Shown piece after piece: positions 1 to 11,092 of a stretch of 64,000 nucleotides of DNA. The notes beneath the pieces are model-generated. The model was given only the letters and a program-made list of their open reading frames with translations, was not told the origin of the DNA and searched no databases. The stretch is from Azolla caroliniana (Eukaryota > Polypodiophyta): the NCBI GenBank assembly GCA_043228905.1, contig JBHGNT010000002.1, positions 11,160,001 through 11,224,000 of the forward strand, read 5' to 3'. A program made the position numbers and the translations under genes. How positions within the stretch are numbered: the stretch's first letter is position 1; each line of letters opens with the position of its first letter.

Positions 1-302
1 CGTCATTCGCTCCGGCCGAATAGTTCGAAAACCACTTGATATTTGGGGTTACGTGACATGTGGCACCAGAGTCCAATAGCCAAATTTGTGCGTCTTGCGG
101 ACTGTAGAAAACTTCTCCGGTCGACGAAGCTTCTAGGGTGAGGATTTCTCCCAACCGGAATTCAACAACAATGACTTGGTTTCCAGTTACAGAACGGTTC
201 GAGACGGATCGCCCTAAGTTCCGCTCAAATCGTTGACCGTTCTCCTTCGTCTTGGTGCGAGAGGTCACTTTATCCATCTCTCTCATCTTCATATTGAACA
301 AT
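1..302 (-). pseudogene. Ty1/copia gag-protease fragment
   Basis: Read on the minus strand, this stretch encodes the end of a copia gag and the start of the aspartic protease. The active-site motif IWLLDSGATCHVT lies at about 60-100. The frame runs off the left edge, so integrase and reverse transcriptase should lie outside the window. The gag side resumes at 791 after an inserted repeat: the piece ending here begins LFNMKMREMDK, a typical copia gag segment. The zinc knuckle expected before the protease is absent, so the gag C-terminus is probably deleted. Confidence 0.8.
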
Positions 303-790
303 TGTTAGATACAGATGTTGGATCTATATGAGATTCTATTAGAGTGATGATCTAATGAAAGATTTATGACAAGGATAAAAGATAGAAACTGAGAAAGGAG
401 AGAGAGAAAGAAGGGTGTCAATCCACCCGACCAGCTCCGAAGGAAGGGATCGAGACGGACTCAAGCCTCGATCGGTGTTCCATACCACAGCCATGGTATC
501 GAGTCGTACCTGGTGTTGGCATGCTCGCTACAAGAGTTGACCCACCACACTATCAAAGTCTCGACGTAGTCGATAATGTGTCAAATGAGGGTAGCTAGGC
601 CTCATATTTATAGCCAGACCTAAGGCCCCCATGCAAGTTCACATTTGGCCTAATGGGTTGTCTCAATCCCGAGGATTAAAAGTAATCCTCCCTTCTTTAC
701 GCTCGCATTTAACCCTCACACTTTATCCACGTCTATAGAATACTACGGTAAATTCTCACCACGGGATATTATATGGTCATGCCCATAACA
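303..790 (-). repeat. Solo-LTR-like insertion inside copia gag
   Basis: This ~488-bp block interrupts a continuous gag reading. On the minus strand it starts TGTTATGGGC and ends ATCTAACA, as an LTR would, and carries a TATA-like CTATAAATATGAGG near 600-615. It has no coding capacity. Flanking 5-mers (acaat and gattc) do not match, so either the target-site duplication has decayed or the exact ends differ. Solo LTR is an inference from termini, promoter motif and position. Confidence 0.5.
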
Positions 791-1094
791 GATTCGATCA
801 GGAGGACTTCTTTTCGTAAATGGCTTGGAGTTTCTCCCACAAGGCAAATGTCGACGTCTTTTTGGCCAAGCTGAAGTAGACGTTCTCGTTCAAATGCATT
901 CGGATGGTCGACCCACCTATTTCGTCCAGGGGGCGCCATTCATCAGCTGTTATTGAGGCTGACTTGTTGGTGTGTCGTATTGCCTTGATTCGTCGTCAGA
1001 TGATCAGTACATCTTGCATAATCTCCTTCCATAGGGCAAAGTTTTTACTGTCGAACTTTCGGATTCCTACTACTGTGTCAAATGTTGAAGCCAT
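791..1094 (-). pseudogene. Ty1/copia gag, N-terminal part
   Basis: The minus strand from the ATG at 1094 reads MASTFDTVVGIRKFDS and then SKNFALWKEIMQDVL, the start of a UBN2-type copia gag. It continues through a WEKLQAIYEKKSS segment to the repeat that begins at 790. A stop lies at the junction. A primer binding site and LTR lie just upstream, so this is the 5' end of the element. Gag forms the virus-like particle in this family. Confidence 0.8.
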
Positions 1095-1183
1095 GTTCTT
1101 TTGGAAATGAGATTTGCTGACCGAGTCCCTTGAGCCTTTTCTTCTCTTCTCAGATTTATGCTACTATTGCGGCGGAACTGCAA

Positions 1184-1198
1184 GTTGCTCTGATACCA
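1184..1198 (-). other. Copia primer binding site (tRNA-iMet)
   Basis: The minus strand reads TGGTATCAGAGCAAC, complementary to the 3' end of plant initiator-Met tRNA, the usual copia primer. It lies two bases from the LTR end at 1201 and about 90 bases before the gag ATG. Confidence 0.9.
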
Positions 1199-1200
1199 CT

Positions 1201-1299
1201 TGTTGAATATGGAGTGAATACTGCATAAGTTGAGGACCTGTTGGTTAGTAAGACAAGCATGAAGTATAACAGATAGATAAGTTGATTAGGCAAAGAAAT

Positions 1300-1352
<53 letters not shown>

Positions 1353-1490
1353 TGTGCTCAAAAGAAGAATATATTGCATTAACCTTCACTCCTTTAAAAT
1401 ACTTGGTCTCTCAGTTATGTAGTTAGGGTAACTTAGCCCTACCTATGAGGACGTGTTCGCACTGAGATACAAGTGGGTAGAGTGGGACTT
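1201..1490 (-). repeat. 5' LTR of the leftmost copia element (outer end unclear)
   Basis: The inner LTR end is fixed by the primer binding site: the LTR begins TGTTGAATATGG on the plus strand at 1201. The outer end is not clear because another LTR-like remnant follows. A (GA)n microsatellite at about 1300-1350 lies within it. Confidence 0.55.
1300..1350. repeat. (GA)n microsatellite
   Basis: Almost pure GA repeat of about 50 bases with one GAAAGA interruption, inside the copia LTR. Confidence 0.9.
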
Positions 1491-1826
1491 TTAGCCCAAG
1501 AACATGGACCGATCAGCTGGATAAGTCAAAAGCTGGATCAAACATAGGTCGATTGACTAGGTCTAAATCGGCTGAATAAGTTGTAAGCCGAATCGGCTGG
1601 CCAAATCGAATGGAAGCTGACAAGCCGTTAGGAGCTTATATTCCTATTTTAGTAAATAGGAATATTATAGGTTGTCAACGTTAGAGCTCATTCATGAGCA
1701 TTAAAGTACTGATAGTACTTGTGTCAACCCATTGTTAGGGCCTGTATAAAAACTGCTCACTGAGCACAGTTGTATGTACTAATTATTATTTTGTAATAGA
1801 AGTGCCATTGTCTACTCACAAACACT
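1491..1826 (+). repeat. Diverged LTR related to the copia I LTR
   Basis: Order and spacing of motifs match the LTR at 23350-23774: GATCGGCTG-like repeats, an AT-rich paired segment (attcctatttt / aaataggaat), gagcattaaagtactg, then CTGTATAAAA with a TATA box near 1745, GAGCAC and ATTATTTTTG. It ends in CACAAACA. No internal domain is attached, so it is a solo or truncated LTR of an older relative. Confidence 0.55.
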
Positions 1827-1833
1827 TGGGAAA

Positions 1834-2112
1834 ATGTTAGGGTACACAGAGGCCCTACCTATCACCAAAGCATGGAGGGTCGGGCGTGACACAACTAGGA
1901 AGAGAGCCTTAGTCCTTCAATTTAAAGACTTAGACTCTAGAATCACTTTCTTTCAGAAGAGACCAATCCTTCGAGGAATGGATGGGGACCCCATCTATCT
2001 CGATGAAGACCTCACTAAGATGCAAATTGAGCATCGCAAGAGTTGTATGCCACGAGTTATGCAAGCTCGTAAAGATGGGCGAGTGATCATAAATGATCGC
2101 ACTACTAACTGA
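1834..2112 (+). pseudogene. LINE ORF1 C-terminal segment
   Basis: A 92-residue open frame with LVLQFKDLDSRITFFQKR, a Gly-rich turn, then IYLDEDLTKMQIEHRKS and ARKDGRVII. This resembles the C-terminal nucleic-acid-binding domain of LINE ORF1 proteins, which ends in a similar LT-x-Q pattern and an ARKxGK run. Its frame is the same as ORF2; one TGA at 2110-2112 separates them. The frame opens in repeat DNA with no clear upstream domain, so the N-terminal part is missing. Confidence 0.6.
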
Positions 2113-2148
2113 CGGCGTGTGGCCCATGTGACAGAAAATGCACATAGG

Positions 2149-5100
2149 ATGACCCTATGGAATTGTAATGGCGCACTTTGGGCACACCCTGGCCGCCTAG
2201 AGGAGATACTAAAGGTATCTGATATACTTTTCTTGGTAGAAACACATCAGAGCCCAAATAGAGGACTCCCACGGGTCGAAGGATTCCGTTGGGAGTCCGC
2301 TTTTAGACAAACCTCACGTCGACACACTACTAGGGGATTTGAAGGTGTCGCGATACTATTTCGTAGAGAGCTACATAATAGGATAGAAATAATGAAGATA
2401 GACCCAGAAGCTTGTTTTATGTGGGTGAAAGTCTCCACAAGCAAAGACCATGCAGTATTTTTCGCCATTTGTTACTTTCCCCCAAAAGGATCCCGTTATA
2501 ATATTAGTGGCTTGACGAGATTAGTCGATGAAGGAATGCCACATGGGCCTTCTCCATACGAACCCCTATCGGATGACATAATCCGATATTCTTCCCAAGG
2601 AGAAGTATTTCTTGTAGGAGACTTCAATGCGAGAACCCAATCCCGACAATGCACAGTATTTCAGATGAATAGAAACCTAGAAATGGTAAATGTTGATCCT
2701 TTAGACATAGGCACCACACGTAGATCAAAGGATCAAGGTGCGGACGCCACGAGCTTTGGCCATCATCTGCTCGAACTTGGCAGTCGGCACCAGATGGTCA
2801 TATATAATGGTTTAGCTAAGTGGCCGGGCTCGGAAGAGCTCACATGTTTCCCACATGGAGGAGGGGAAAGCACAGTTGACTATCTAATAGGGCGCCCGGA
2901 AGCTACCCACATGATTAACTCCTTCCGAGTGGCCCCATGCCCTATTGGCGCAGACCATAGCTTCTTATACTTCGAGCTAAAATGTGATATCTCTAAGGTC
3001 ACCAAGTCTAGTCAACCATGCCATCACACCACAATACATTTCACACATGAGCTCTCTGACATATACTCTCAACATGTTCAGGCCCATCTCCTTTCCATTG
3101 ATCCCTCTCTACCGTTAGAAAGCCTTAGTACAAAACTCACACACATCCTTCACTCCGCAGCAGCTAGCAGTTTCCCATATACAAAACACTCAAATCAAGG
3201 TAGATCAGGATCAATGCCACAAAATAAATGGTATGACGAGGATTGTAGGGACCTACATAGACAACTTACAGTATCGCAACTCAATGGTAGTATTACCTCC
3301 ACACAAGCTCGCAAAGAAATGCGTAAGATGACACGTCGTAAGAGACGAGCGTGGGAGGCATCCCAATACTGGGAACTCTACCATATGCTCATGAGTAGCG
3401 ATTGCGCCACGGCATGGAAGAGACTACGGGAGCCAAGACCACAAACACCCATCAAAGATCCCGAAACTTGGCACACATATACAGAGAGACTTTACCAAAT
3501 CCCAAACCAACCACCTTTTCCAATGCCTTCCACACCCCGGCCTACCACGGGGACACTTTTCACGACCTCTAGGGTCATGAAGGTCATAAAGAAATTACAA
3601 CATAGGAAGTCCATGGACCACACAGGATTGCGAGCAGAACACATTATATATGCGAGAGAGTGCCTAGCTCCCTTGCTAACTCTAATCTTCAATCGTGCCC
3701 TTGCGGAGGGTTTTCCACCACAGTGGACTATGAATACAGTGACCCCCATACATAAAGGGGGGGACCCCATGGACCCAAATACATATAGGACCATTATGAT
3801 AGGCCATACCCTTGCTAAGTTATATGGTGCAGTAATGGAAGCAGAGCTTAGCGACTACATGGAGACCCTAAACCTTCGTGCACCTGAACAAGCTGGCTTT
3901 AGACGAGCCTTCTCCACTATTGATCACATCTTCACACTTAGATGCCTAATTGACCAAACTAGGGCTCGCAAGAAGAGATTATATTGTTGTTTTGTGGACT
4001 TCCGCAAAGCCTTTGACACAGTCCCTAGAGATCGGTTGTCTGATAGACTTAAAAGCTTGAGGATACCAGATGATATGGTATGGGCCATCTACGCACTATA
4101 TGAACAAGTGTCCGGGTGTGTCCGATGCCCAGGTGGCCTATCCAATCGTTTCACTAGCACTATTGGTGTAAAACAAGGTTGCCCCCTATCACCGACGCTT
4201 TTTGGGATCTACATTGATGAGATCACAGATTTTATTGCTCGTGAGGGAGGCACCAGAGTGGTCCTTGGGGATACGCAGGTTCGTATCTTGCTCTATGCGG
4301 ATGACATAGTTTTGCTCTCTGAATCCGAACAAGACCTACAGAGGCACCTCAATGCCTTAGATGACTTTTGTGTACAACGAGGATTGGTAGTGAATCTAGG
4401 GAAAACGAAAGTCCTTATCTTCCACACATCGGCCCAAGTTAGAGCTAAGTGTCACCTAACTATCTGCCATAGCCCAGTCGAGGTGGTTGGATCGTACGTA
4501 TATCTCGGAGTCACTTTTAGTGCCCGCTCAGGTAAATTTTCGATGACACAGGCAGCGAAGGATAGACTCACGAGAGGACATGCATCCCTCTCACTCCTAG
4601 AGAGACAATGCCACCAAGCACACTTTCAAGAGCCACGGACTAAAGGGTGGCTCTTTGACTCATTAGTGACCCCCTCCCTCATGTATGCATCAGCGGTTTG
4701 GGCTCCAGGATTACCATCCTTCATGTGGACGCAATTAGAGAGACCATTGGTGATGATGCTATCACGCCAACTCCGAAGCAAATCGACTGTACCACATGAC
4801 ATTATTAGGGCCGAGTTCACGTTACCCCCAATGCTAGTAGAGGCACTTTCATCAAGCCTTTAAGGCCTCTCGATCATTGTATGAGTCCGGCTATACTAGC
4901 TCATGGTATGGCATGATGGTGACTTGGCTTCTTGCGAATGGTCTAGACATTAATAACCTACCTTCCCTTAGGTACAACCACACGAGTGATAACACCTTAA
5001 TCTCTCATGAGAACCGCAATAAAGTAATACGCCAAGAAATATGGCAAATTTACACTCGGTGTAAATGGATCACCCCACTAGAGCCACTCCCATCTAAAAT

Positions 5101-5794
5101 GTCGTACTATAAGAAACACTTCATGCACTTCTCTGAGTTAGGTTTTATCACACGGCCAAAATATCTAGATGTATTCTTACCACATGCACTAAGGGTTGCC
5201 ATTGGACAACTTAGAATATCATCTCACCAACTTGAGATTGAAAATGGTCGTACTAGTGGAGTCCCTAGGGAGGAAAGGATATGTAGGTTATGTCACATAG
5301 AGATAGAGGATGAGTACCACTTTACATGCAAGTGTCCAACCTATGCCGAGATAAGGGCAAAATACCAAGACATACTTGGTCCGTCTCCCACCCTCCCCAA
5401 ACTATTAGATACTCTAGATATAAAGAAATTAGGCAAATACATTCTAGAGTTAAAACAACACAGAGAGAATAAATTACAAAATGTTGACAATAATGTTGCT
5501 AATGATCACGAACATGTAACAAATGCAGTTTTTCAAGAACCTGAGGAGACGACGAATGCCGACACACTTGCACCACTCGGCCTTTCCATTGATGAGGCAG
5601 AAAACCAGAGAAGAACCAGACGTCCTCGGGTGCCGGGTTTCAAAGCAACTCAACGTGATGTGGAAGCAATATTGAAAATAAGGGAACGTGAGCTACACCG
5701 CCTAGAAGCCATGGCTAGGGCACTCTCTACATTGGAACCCACATCAAGACCCTTTGACCCCCCACTTCTTTTCGAGAGGCTTGGGTGGAAATAA
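2149..5794 (+). pseudogene. LINE ORF2: endonuclease and reverse transcriptase, one frameshift
   Basis: The frame opens in line with the preceding segment; the first ATG is at 2149 (MTLWNCNGALW), where the endonuclease/exonuclease/phosphatase domain begins. Visible motifs: LVGDFNAR near 2611 and GADHSF near 2947 in the endonuclease; GFRRAFSTIDH, CCFVDFRKAFDTVP near 3990, KQGCPLSPTLFG near 4171 and the catalytic YADD near 4294 in the reverse transcriptase. A TAA at 4861-4863 ends this frame, but the protein continues at +1 from about 4845. It reaches a CCHC motif (CRLCHIEIEDEYHFTCKC) near 5282 and the real stop at 5794. Endonuclease and RT catalytic residues are intact, so a single indel separates this copy from an intact polyprotein. 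It would nick target DNA and prime reverse transcription there. Confidence 0.9.
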
Positions 5795-5946
5795 AATTAG
5801 GCTTAGTGTATAGTCACTTTCGAGTATACTACATATTGTACACTACTAGAACTCTTTTAGTTTAAGTTCTATATTTTTTACTTAATTTTATTTTTAGTTA
5901 TGATGACTGGATAAATACTCTATTGTTGTAAACCAATTGTCTCATG

Positions 5947-5960
5947 GGCCAAATTTGGCC
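5947..5960 (+). other. Perfect palindrome in the LINE 3' UTR
   Basis: GGCCAAATTTGGCC is a 14-base perfect palindrome about 20 bases before the LINE 3' tail. 3' stem structures recognised by their own RT are known in several LINE clades; a role here is inference. Confidence 0.6.
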
Positions 5961-5979
5961 TTAGAAGACGTTAATACAT

Positions 5980-6024
5980 CTTTCTTTCTTTCTTCTTTCT
6001 TTCTTCTTTCTTTCTCTCTCTCTT
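5980..6024 (+). repeat. (TTTC)n tail of the LINE
   Basis: CTTT/TTCT tandem repeats follow the 3' UTR directly in place of a poly(A). Some LINEs end in a short tandem repeat; it could also be an expanded microsatellite. Confidence 0.7.
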
Positions 6025-6030
6025 ACCCTT

Positions 6031-7146
6031 TCCTAACTGTCTTCTGTTGTCCAACGAAGCCGACTATGTCTCGAGCACAAACCTTCCGCATACATAATCT
6101 TTTACATATGGTCACCCACTAACTATGTACACTACATAGGTAGTGGAACATGTTGAATTGTCAATAGGCAAGAAGAACATTGTATTGAGGAAAGAATTTC
6201 CACTTGCTCCAATAAAGAAAATTGCTACATTAGTACTCCCTTCAATTTTCGCAGAGAGGCTTTCACTCCATGCCAAGAATCGAAGATATCCCAATTATGA
6301 CGCAAACCGCAACAGTTGAGAAATAGGAAAACGATCTTCATCTCTGATTTTTGGGTCAACCTGTATAAATTGTGCAAACATCTACTTTCTAGGCGTCGTA
6401 ACACCGTGATAAAACTTGCCAAATTTGATAGCTTAAGGGTTTAAAGATAATTCTACGCAACCCATGTGATTCCCATCTTATCCATCTTCTTCCGCAACAA
6501 AGAATATTTAACCCCATGGACGGCGAATGTTCTTGCAAGGGGAGAGTATTTCATTTTGAGTATTGGGATGAGATATTTTGATGAGCTTGACTTGGATAAA
6601 CAAATGGAGACCAGAGTGATGGTGTCTCACCTTAATTCCCTTTTTCCTTTTTCTTTTCGTATGTCATCCAGTTTCCTTAAAAGTAAGCAGCACAGCCATG
6701 AAAGGTCCAATCACGACACCAATAGCATTACATGGATTTGAAGGTGTGGAAGGAATATGCAGGAAGTGGTCCATGCTGCAACTTATGTGGCGATATTTCC
6801 TCAAGCCTGAACATATATCGCATAAGTGTATGTGTGTGTGTGAGAGAGAGAGAGTTATAAAAATAAAAAGAATATGATGGGTGGAAAGGAAGTGGACGTG
6901 AACAATGCAGGCACCCAATTACCCCCAGCTTGACGCTCTCAATATCCAGACGACACCTGCAACATGATTTATTCATCCAGTCAATATTAGCAGATATTAT
7001 ATATACATGGGAATACAAAAACATACATATATATATATCTATAGCATCATATACATCATGCAGGATCAAGCCTTGGAATTCTATCAATCACAAGAGAAAG
7101 AGTGCTGCAGCGTGTGAAGGCAGCGAAGGAGGCAGGCAGGCAGGGA
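6031..7146. other. Intergenic region upstream of pectinesterase
   Basis: About 1.1 kb with no convincing coding region. It contains a TG/AG dinucleotide tract at about 6829-6855 and AT repeats at about 7010-7040. The promoter of the pectinesterase gene must lie here, but too many TATA-like strings are present to choose one. Confidence 0.5.
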
Positions 7147-7188
7147 GGGTGGGGAAGAGAGAAAGAGAAAGAGAAAGAGAAAGAAGGA
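7147..7188 (+). promoter_or_regulatory. GA-rich leader before the pectinesterase ATG
   Basis: A run of GAGAAAGAGAAA-type repeats ends two bases before the ATG. GA-rich 5' leaders are common in plant genes and can bind BBR/BPC factors. That it is transcribed is inference from position. Confidence 0.4.
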
Positions 7189-7189
7189 G

Positions 7190-8742
7190 ATGGAACCTGT
7201 CCTGCGCCGCGGCTGCCATAGAGCATTAATGCATGGGCAGCAGCAGCTTACGGTATTGGCGATTCTTGGCATCTGCGTGTTTGCGGTGTCACATTTATCC
7301 AATGCGGAGGCGGCGAATAACGAGAGCACCTCATCACCGACCGGAAACTCTAGAAGCTTGGACGAGTGGCTACGGGAGGAGGTGTTGGGGTACCGTCCAG
7401 ACCCCACGGAGGGCGACGTAAATGACGAGGATCACTTGCCACGGCGTCCACTTGAGTTCGATGACCGCGTGTTCAGCCAAACCATAAAGGATGCCAAACA
7501 CAAGGTGACCCAATTCTTGAGAAGCCGTGGATTGGCCGCGGCAACTGCCAATGCGAGCTCTACGACCAAGACCATCGTTGTGGCTAAGGATGGGTCCGGC
7601 CACTTCCGCACTGTGCAAGCCGCCATCAACAAGGTGCCGGCCTCCAACACGAAGCGTATCATCATCTACATCAAGAAAGGGGTGTACAACGAGAAGGTCA
7701 CCATCCCTTCAGGCAAGGACTTCATCACGCTCAAGGGTGAGAGTGCTGCTCTCACCTACATCCAATGGAGTGACACTGCCTCCACTCTTGACAAGAAAGG
7801 GCAACCACTAGGCACCTATGGCAGCGCCTCGGTAGCGGTGGAGGCCGACAACTTCATCGCCCTCGACATCTCCTTTAAGGTATGTACTACTACTCTCTTC
7901 AGGATCATGACCTTCCCTTCCCTTCCATGATTGCATATATATATATATATGTATGTAACATTCCCTCCCAATCTCCTCATGAGTTGTTGATGTATGCACC
8001 GCATCATTGTATACTCACTCAAATTTATACTCATTCTTCCATTCAATTGTTGTACTGCTACTCACTCACTTAATATATATATATATTATAGAACACGGCT
8101 CGGCACCCCCCTCCTGGCGCTGTGGGTCGGCAAGCCGTGGCTCTTCGGATTCAAGGCGATAAGGCTGCCTTCTACCGTTGCAGCTTCTATGGCGCCCAGG
8201 ACACGCTCTACGACAAGGAAGGCCGCCATTATTACTACAACTGCTACATCGAAGGCTCCGTCGACTTCATATTCGGCGACGGTCGCACCCTCTTCGTTGT
8301 ATGTTCAGTCTGAAAAGCTTTTTTTAATAATGCTTTCTTTGAATGTATGCATCCCTAGCTGTCATTAAAAAAAGGGGTGCCAGATCATATTCTACTTATA
8401 TATTTTCATCATCATCCATCCATATCTATCTATCTATCTATCTCCTTTCCCTTCATGGTTTCTAATTCCATGAAATATTATTTGTTTGTACGTGCAGAAA
8501 TGCCACCTTCACTCCATTGCCTCTCCCTATGGCTCCATCTCCGCGCAGAAACGGCTGTCTCCCAATTCTAAGACCGGCTACTCGTTCGTGTCGTGCGTCG
8601 TGAGTGGGTCGGGGTACATATACTTGGGTAGAGCATGGGGTGCCTACTCCAGGGTCGTCTTCTCCTACACCTACCTCTCCAGCATCATCACGCCCCAGGG
8701 TTGGGATGACTTCGGTGTTCCTCTCAATCAAAAGTGAGTTGT

Positions 8743-8773
<31 letters not shown>

Positions 8774-9001
8774 AGTTATAACTATAACCCACCCAGAGTA
8801 ATGGAATGCCTTATAAGCTGGTCAGTAATCTAACAATATATATATTGAATCAGGAGAGTGTTCTATGGAGAGTACAAATGCTCAGGCCCCGGAGCCAACC
8901 GGAAGGGCCGTGTTGCATGGTCTCGCCAGCTCACCGATGCCCAAGCCAAGCCCTTCCTCAGCATCACCTTCATTGATGGCAACACATGGCTGCCCAAGTG
9001 A
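7190..9001 (+). CDS. Pectinesterase (pectin methylesterase), 4 exons
   Basis: Exons 7190-7879, 8092-8298, 8498-8733 and 8854-9001 join in frame to 426 residues; every intron is GT...AG. The enzyme removes methyl esters from cell-wall homogalacturonan. A hydrophobic stretch at residues 20-36 ([14 protein letters not shown]) looks like a signal peptide. The catalytic domain (Pfam PF01095 type) spans about 127-425: [10 protein letters not shown] (208-217), Gln244 in QAVALRI, GAQDTL with Asp267, GSVDFIFG with Asp288, and LGRAW with Arg344 and Trp346. These are the expected oxyanion Gln, two catalytic Asp and substrate Arg. Residues 40-125 show no PMEI inhibitor domain. LGRAW instead of LGRPW, and the missing PRO domain, point to the PME53/PME68-like group. 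The gene looks intact and is the only host gene seen; AT repeats lie in its introns. Confidence 0.92.
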
Positions 9002-10362
9002 TATGGGCCCATCCATACCCATACCTCTCTATGACCAACAAGTACTACCCCCAACAAATTAAAGTCATCAATTGCAATTCAATCCTCCATTCATTCCCAG
9101 AATTTTAAAAACAAAGAATAATGCTCATCCCCAAAAGATAATGAGACTTTGGAGAATAATGCCCATCCCCAAAAGATCACTGCTCATATGAGGGTCCATC
9201 TCTCAACGTCCACTATACCCTAATATTTACTCACCAATAGCCAACACTAAAATTGTGAGGAGGTCAAGGCATTTCTCCCTATTGTAGTCTTCAATCTTTT
9301 AACGAATTTCCATATATACCCTCTCAATCCTCCAGGGGGTGTTCCGTTGGCATTAACCTTAAGACATCTCCTTATGATTATTGGTCTCATTTTATAATCA
9401 AGATTTTCTTTTGGCAAGCATGTGTTATGCATAAATCTTGTTAACTTGACACATGAACTTTTTTAATGAAGGCTAGATTATGTCACCTACATTAAGCTCC
9501 AATTTTTAAAAGTCTTATTTCTCCTCTTTATGACACAACATAATCTATCCACAATCAAGGCATCACCCATCCATGACCATGGAGGGGGCCCCCCATCAAG
9601 GACCATGCATCCATAACCTTCAAATTTCAATAAAACACACTAGTGATTTTTTCCCAAAAGGCCTCAGAGTTTTCGATATTTCCCCCACATCCTTGATCAA
9701 TTGCAGACACTATGTCAATGACGCAAGCTTGTGCGCACAAAGGTTTGATAGGAAGGAAACCCATGTGAGTATTCGAAGTAATCTCCTATTTGTAGAGATA
9801 TCATGTTAAAAAGGTAGTACTATGCGAATCTTGGTGGTTCTTACGTGATTTCTAAAATTTCACAATTCCTTAATTCTATATAAAGTTTCTCACATTTATT
9901 TTTTTCCAAAACGCCCGTTTTAATATTGTTTTGACACAACCCTTCACATAACTAATGTATTTCTTCTTAGTTTATTATAATACACTAGATCCAATATTTC
10001 TGGGACAATGCATCGTATGGTTTTGACCCAAGGCCATTTCTGTTAAGGAATCAACCAATATAGTCATAGTTTACATGTATTGTATGATCGTTTCTTTGGC
10101 TACAACCAAGTCTATTATGGATTGATGTCAAGCTCTAGCGTCTATGTTTGGATCCATCTTTTTGGGATTCTTGGCTAACGTCGTCCCAGATTAGTTATTA
10201 CAATAGGCCTTCAAAGTTTCTAGCAATTCGAAGACATCCAACGTAAAGCGTCATTACCTTTCATTGGCATCATTTTCAATTTTTTGAAGTTAAAATTCAA
10301 AGACTAGTAATGCTCATCTAGTATGAGTGTCCCACCAAGAGTTCCCGGCCCTCCTAAAGTTT
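9002..10362. other. Intergenic region downstream of pectinesterase
   Basis: AT-rich, with no supported gene. A 23-base string (aataatgctcatcc...) occurs twice near 9117 and 9154. The pectinesterase 3' UTR and polyadenylation site should lie in the first few hundred bases, but I cannot pinpoint them. Confidence 0.5.
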
Positions 10363-11092
10363 GCATCACTCCGACAGTCCAACATCCTCTGAGAGTTCAC
10401 ATCCCTCCAAGTGCTCACCTCCCCCCGAGTGTTCGCCGTGATGTGGGGAGCCTCTAGTTAGTTTTCAATACGATTTAGCTTCTCAACTAAATGTACTAGA
10501 AAGAAATATTGAAGTTAAAACAAAACAGCTAAGCTCCAAAACAATCCAAGATTTAAAAACTAAATGGATGTATAATTCCCTTAAAGATGTCATATGGGAA
10601 CAAGAAAACAAAATTTTTGCAACTAACTTCCCTAGCTTTTCATGTTTCAAAAGTGCAATGTCTTAATCAGTGGATTATGTTACAGGCATAGAATAACTTA
10701 TATTGCAACTAACACTCGAGGATAAGAGTGCAAGGGTTAATTGAGAATACATGGAATCCAAAACAAAATTGAGCTCGTAAACAAACTTTGAATTGTAGGT
10801 GAAGTGAGGCTACATACTTTGAGAGGGTGGGGAGGGGGTTTTAATGGTGAAAGCAATCATCCTTTGCTTTGAGGGGTTTGACTCCCCTATGACTCAATTT
10901 TACTTTTAATGCTACATATTTTATTATAATTTACAAACTATTAACTAACTATAAGTTATATAGAATGGATTCACTATAGATTGTACCTCACACGATCCCG
11001 CCTATGCCGCAAGAAAAGCACGGTCTCCTACAACATTATCTTCCTTCACCACCCAGTCTTGAACTCTCATGATTGTAGACCTTTCATGTTTT
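10363..11092. repeat. Tandem duplication, copy 1 (~730 bp)
   Basis: Begins ttgcatcactccgacagtcc and matches 11093-11645 over long stretches, including ctcaactaaatgtactag, tggatgtataattccctt and a closing segment around gattgtacctcacac. No protein is encoded. Copy 1 contains about 200 bases (10602-10800) missing from copy 2. Confidence 0.85.

Larger units (their letters stand above)
1827..6030 (+). mobile_element. LINE (non-LTR retrotransposon), nearly full length
   Basis: Order of parts: an ORF1-like C-terminus (1834-2112), an endonuclease/reverse-transcriptase ORF2 (2149-5794), a 3' UTR with a perfect palindrome, and a TTTC-rich tail. It has an apurinic-type endonuclease and a C-terminal CCHC motif like plant L1, but I cannot place the clade confidently. 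The 5' end is ill-defined and most of ORF1 is missing, so the copy is probably 5'-truncated. No target-site duplication was found. Confidence 0.85.

Noticed and set aside
303-790. Confirmed solo LTR with target duplication
   Set aside because: Termini and TATA fit, but flanking 5-mers do not match; kept only as LTR-like.
1156-1389. Minus-strand ORF with Leu-Ser repeats
   Set aside because: Caused by the (GA)n microsatellite in the LTR.
6930-7229. 99-residue ORF overlapping the pectinesterase start
   Set aside because: Composed of AT-repeat and GA-rich leader translation; out of frame with the recognised gene.
7190-7560. PMEI (pro-region inhibitor) domain in the pectinesterase N-terminus
   Set aside because: No conserved Cys pattern or four-helix-type sequence; the segment is short and charged.
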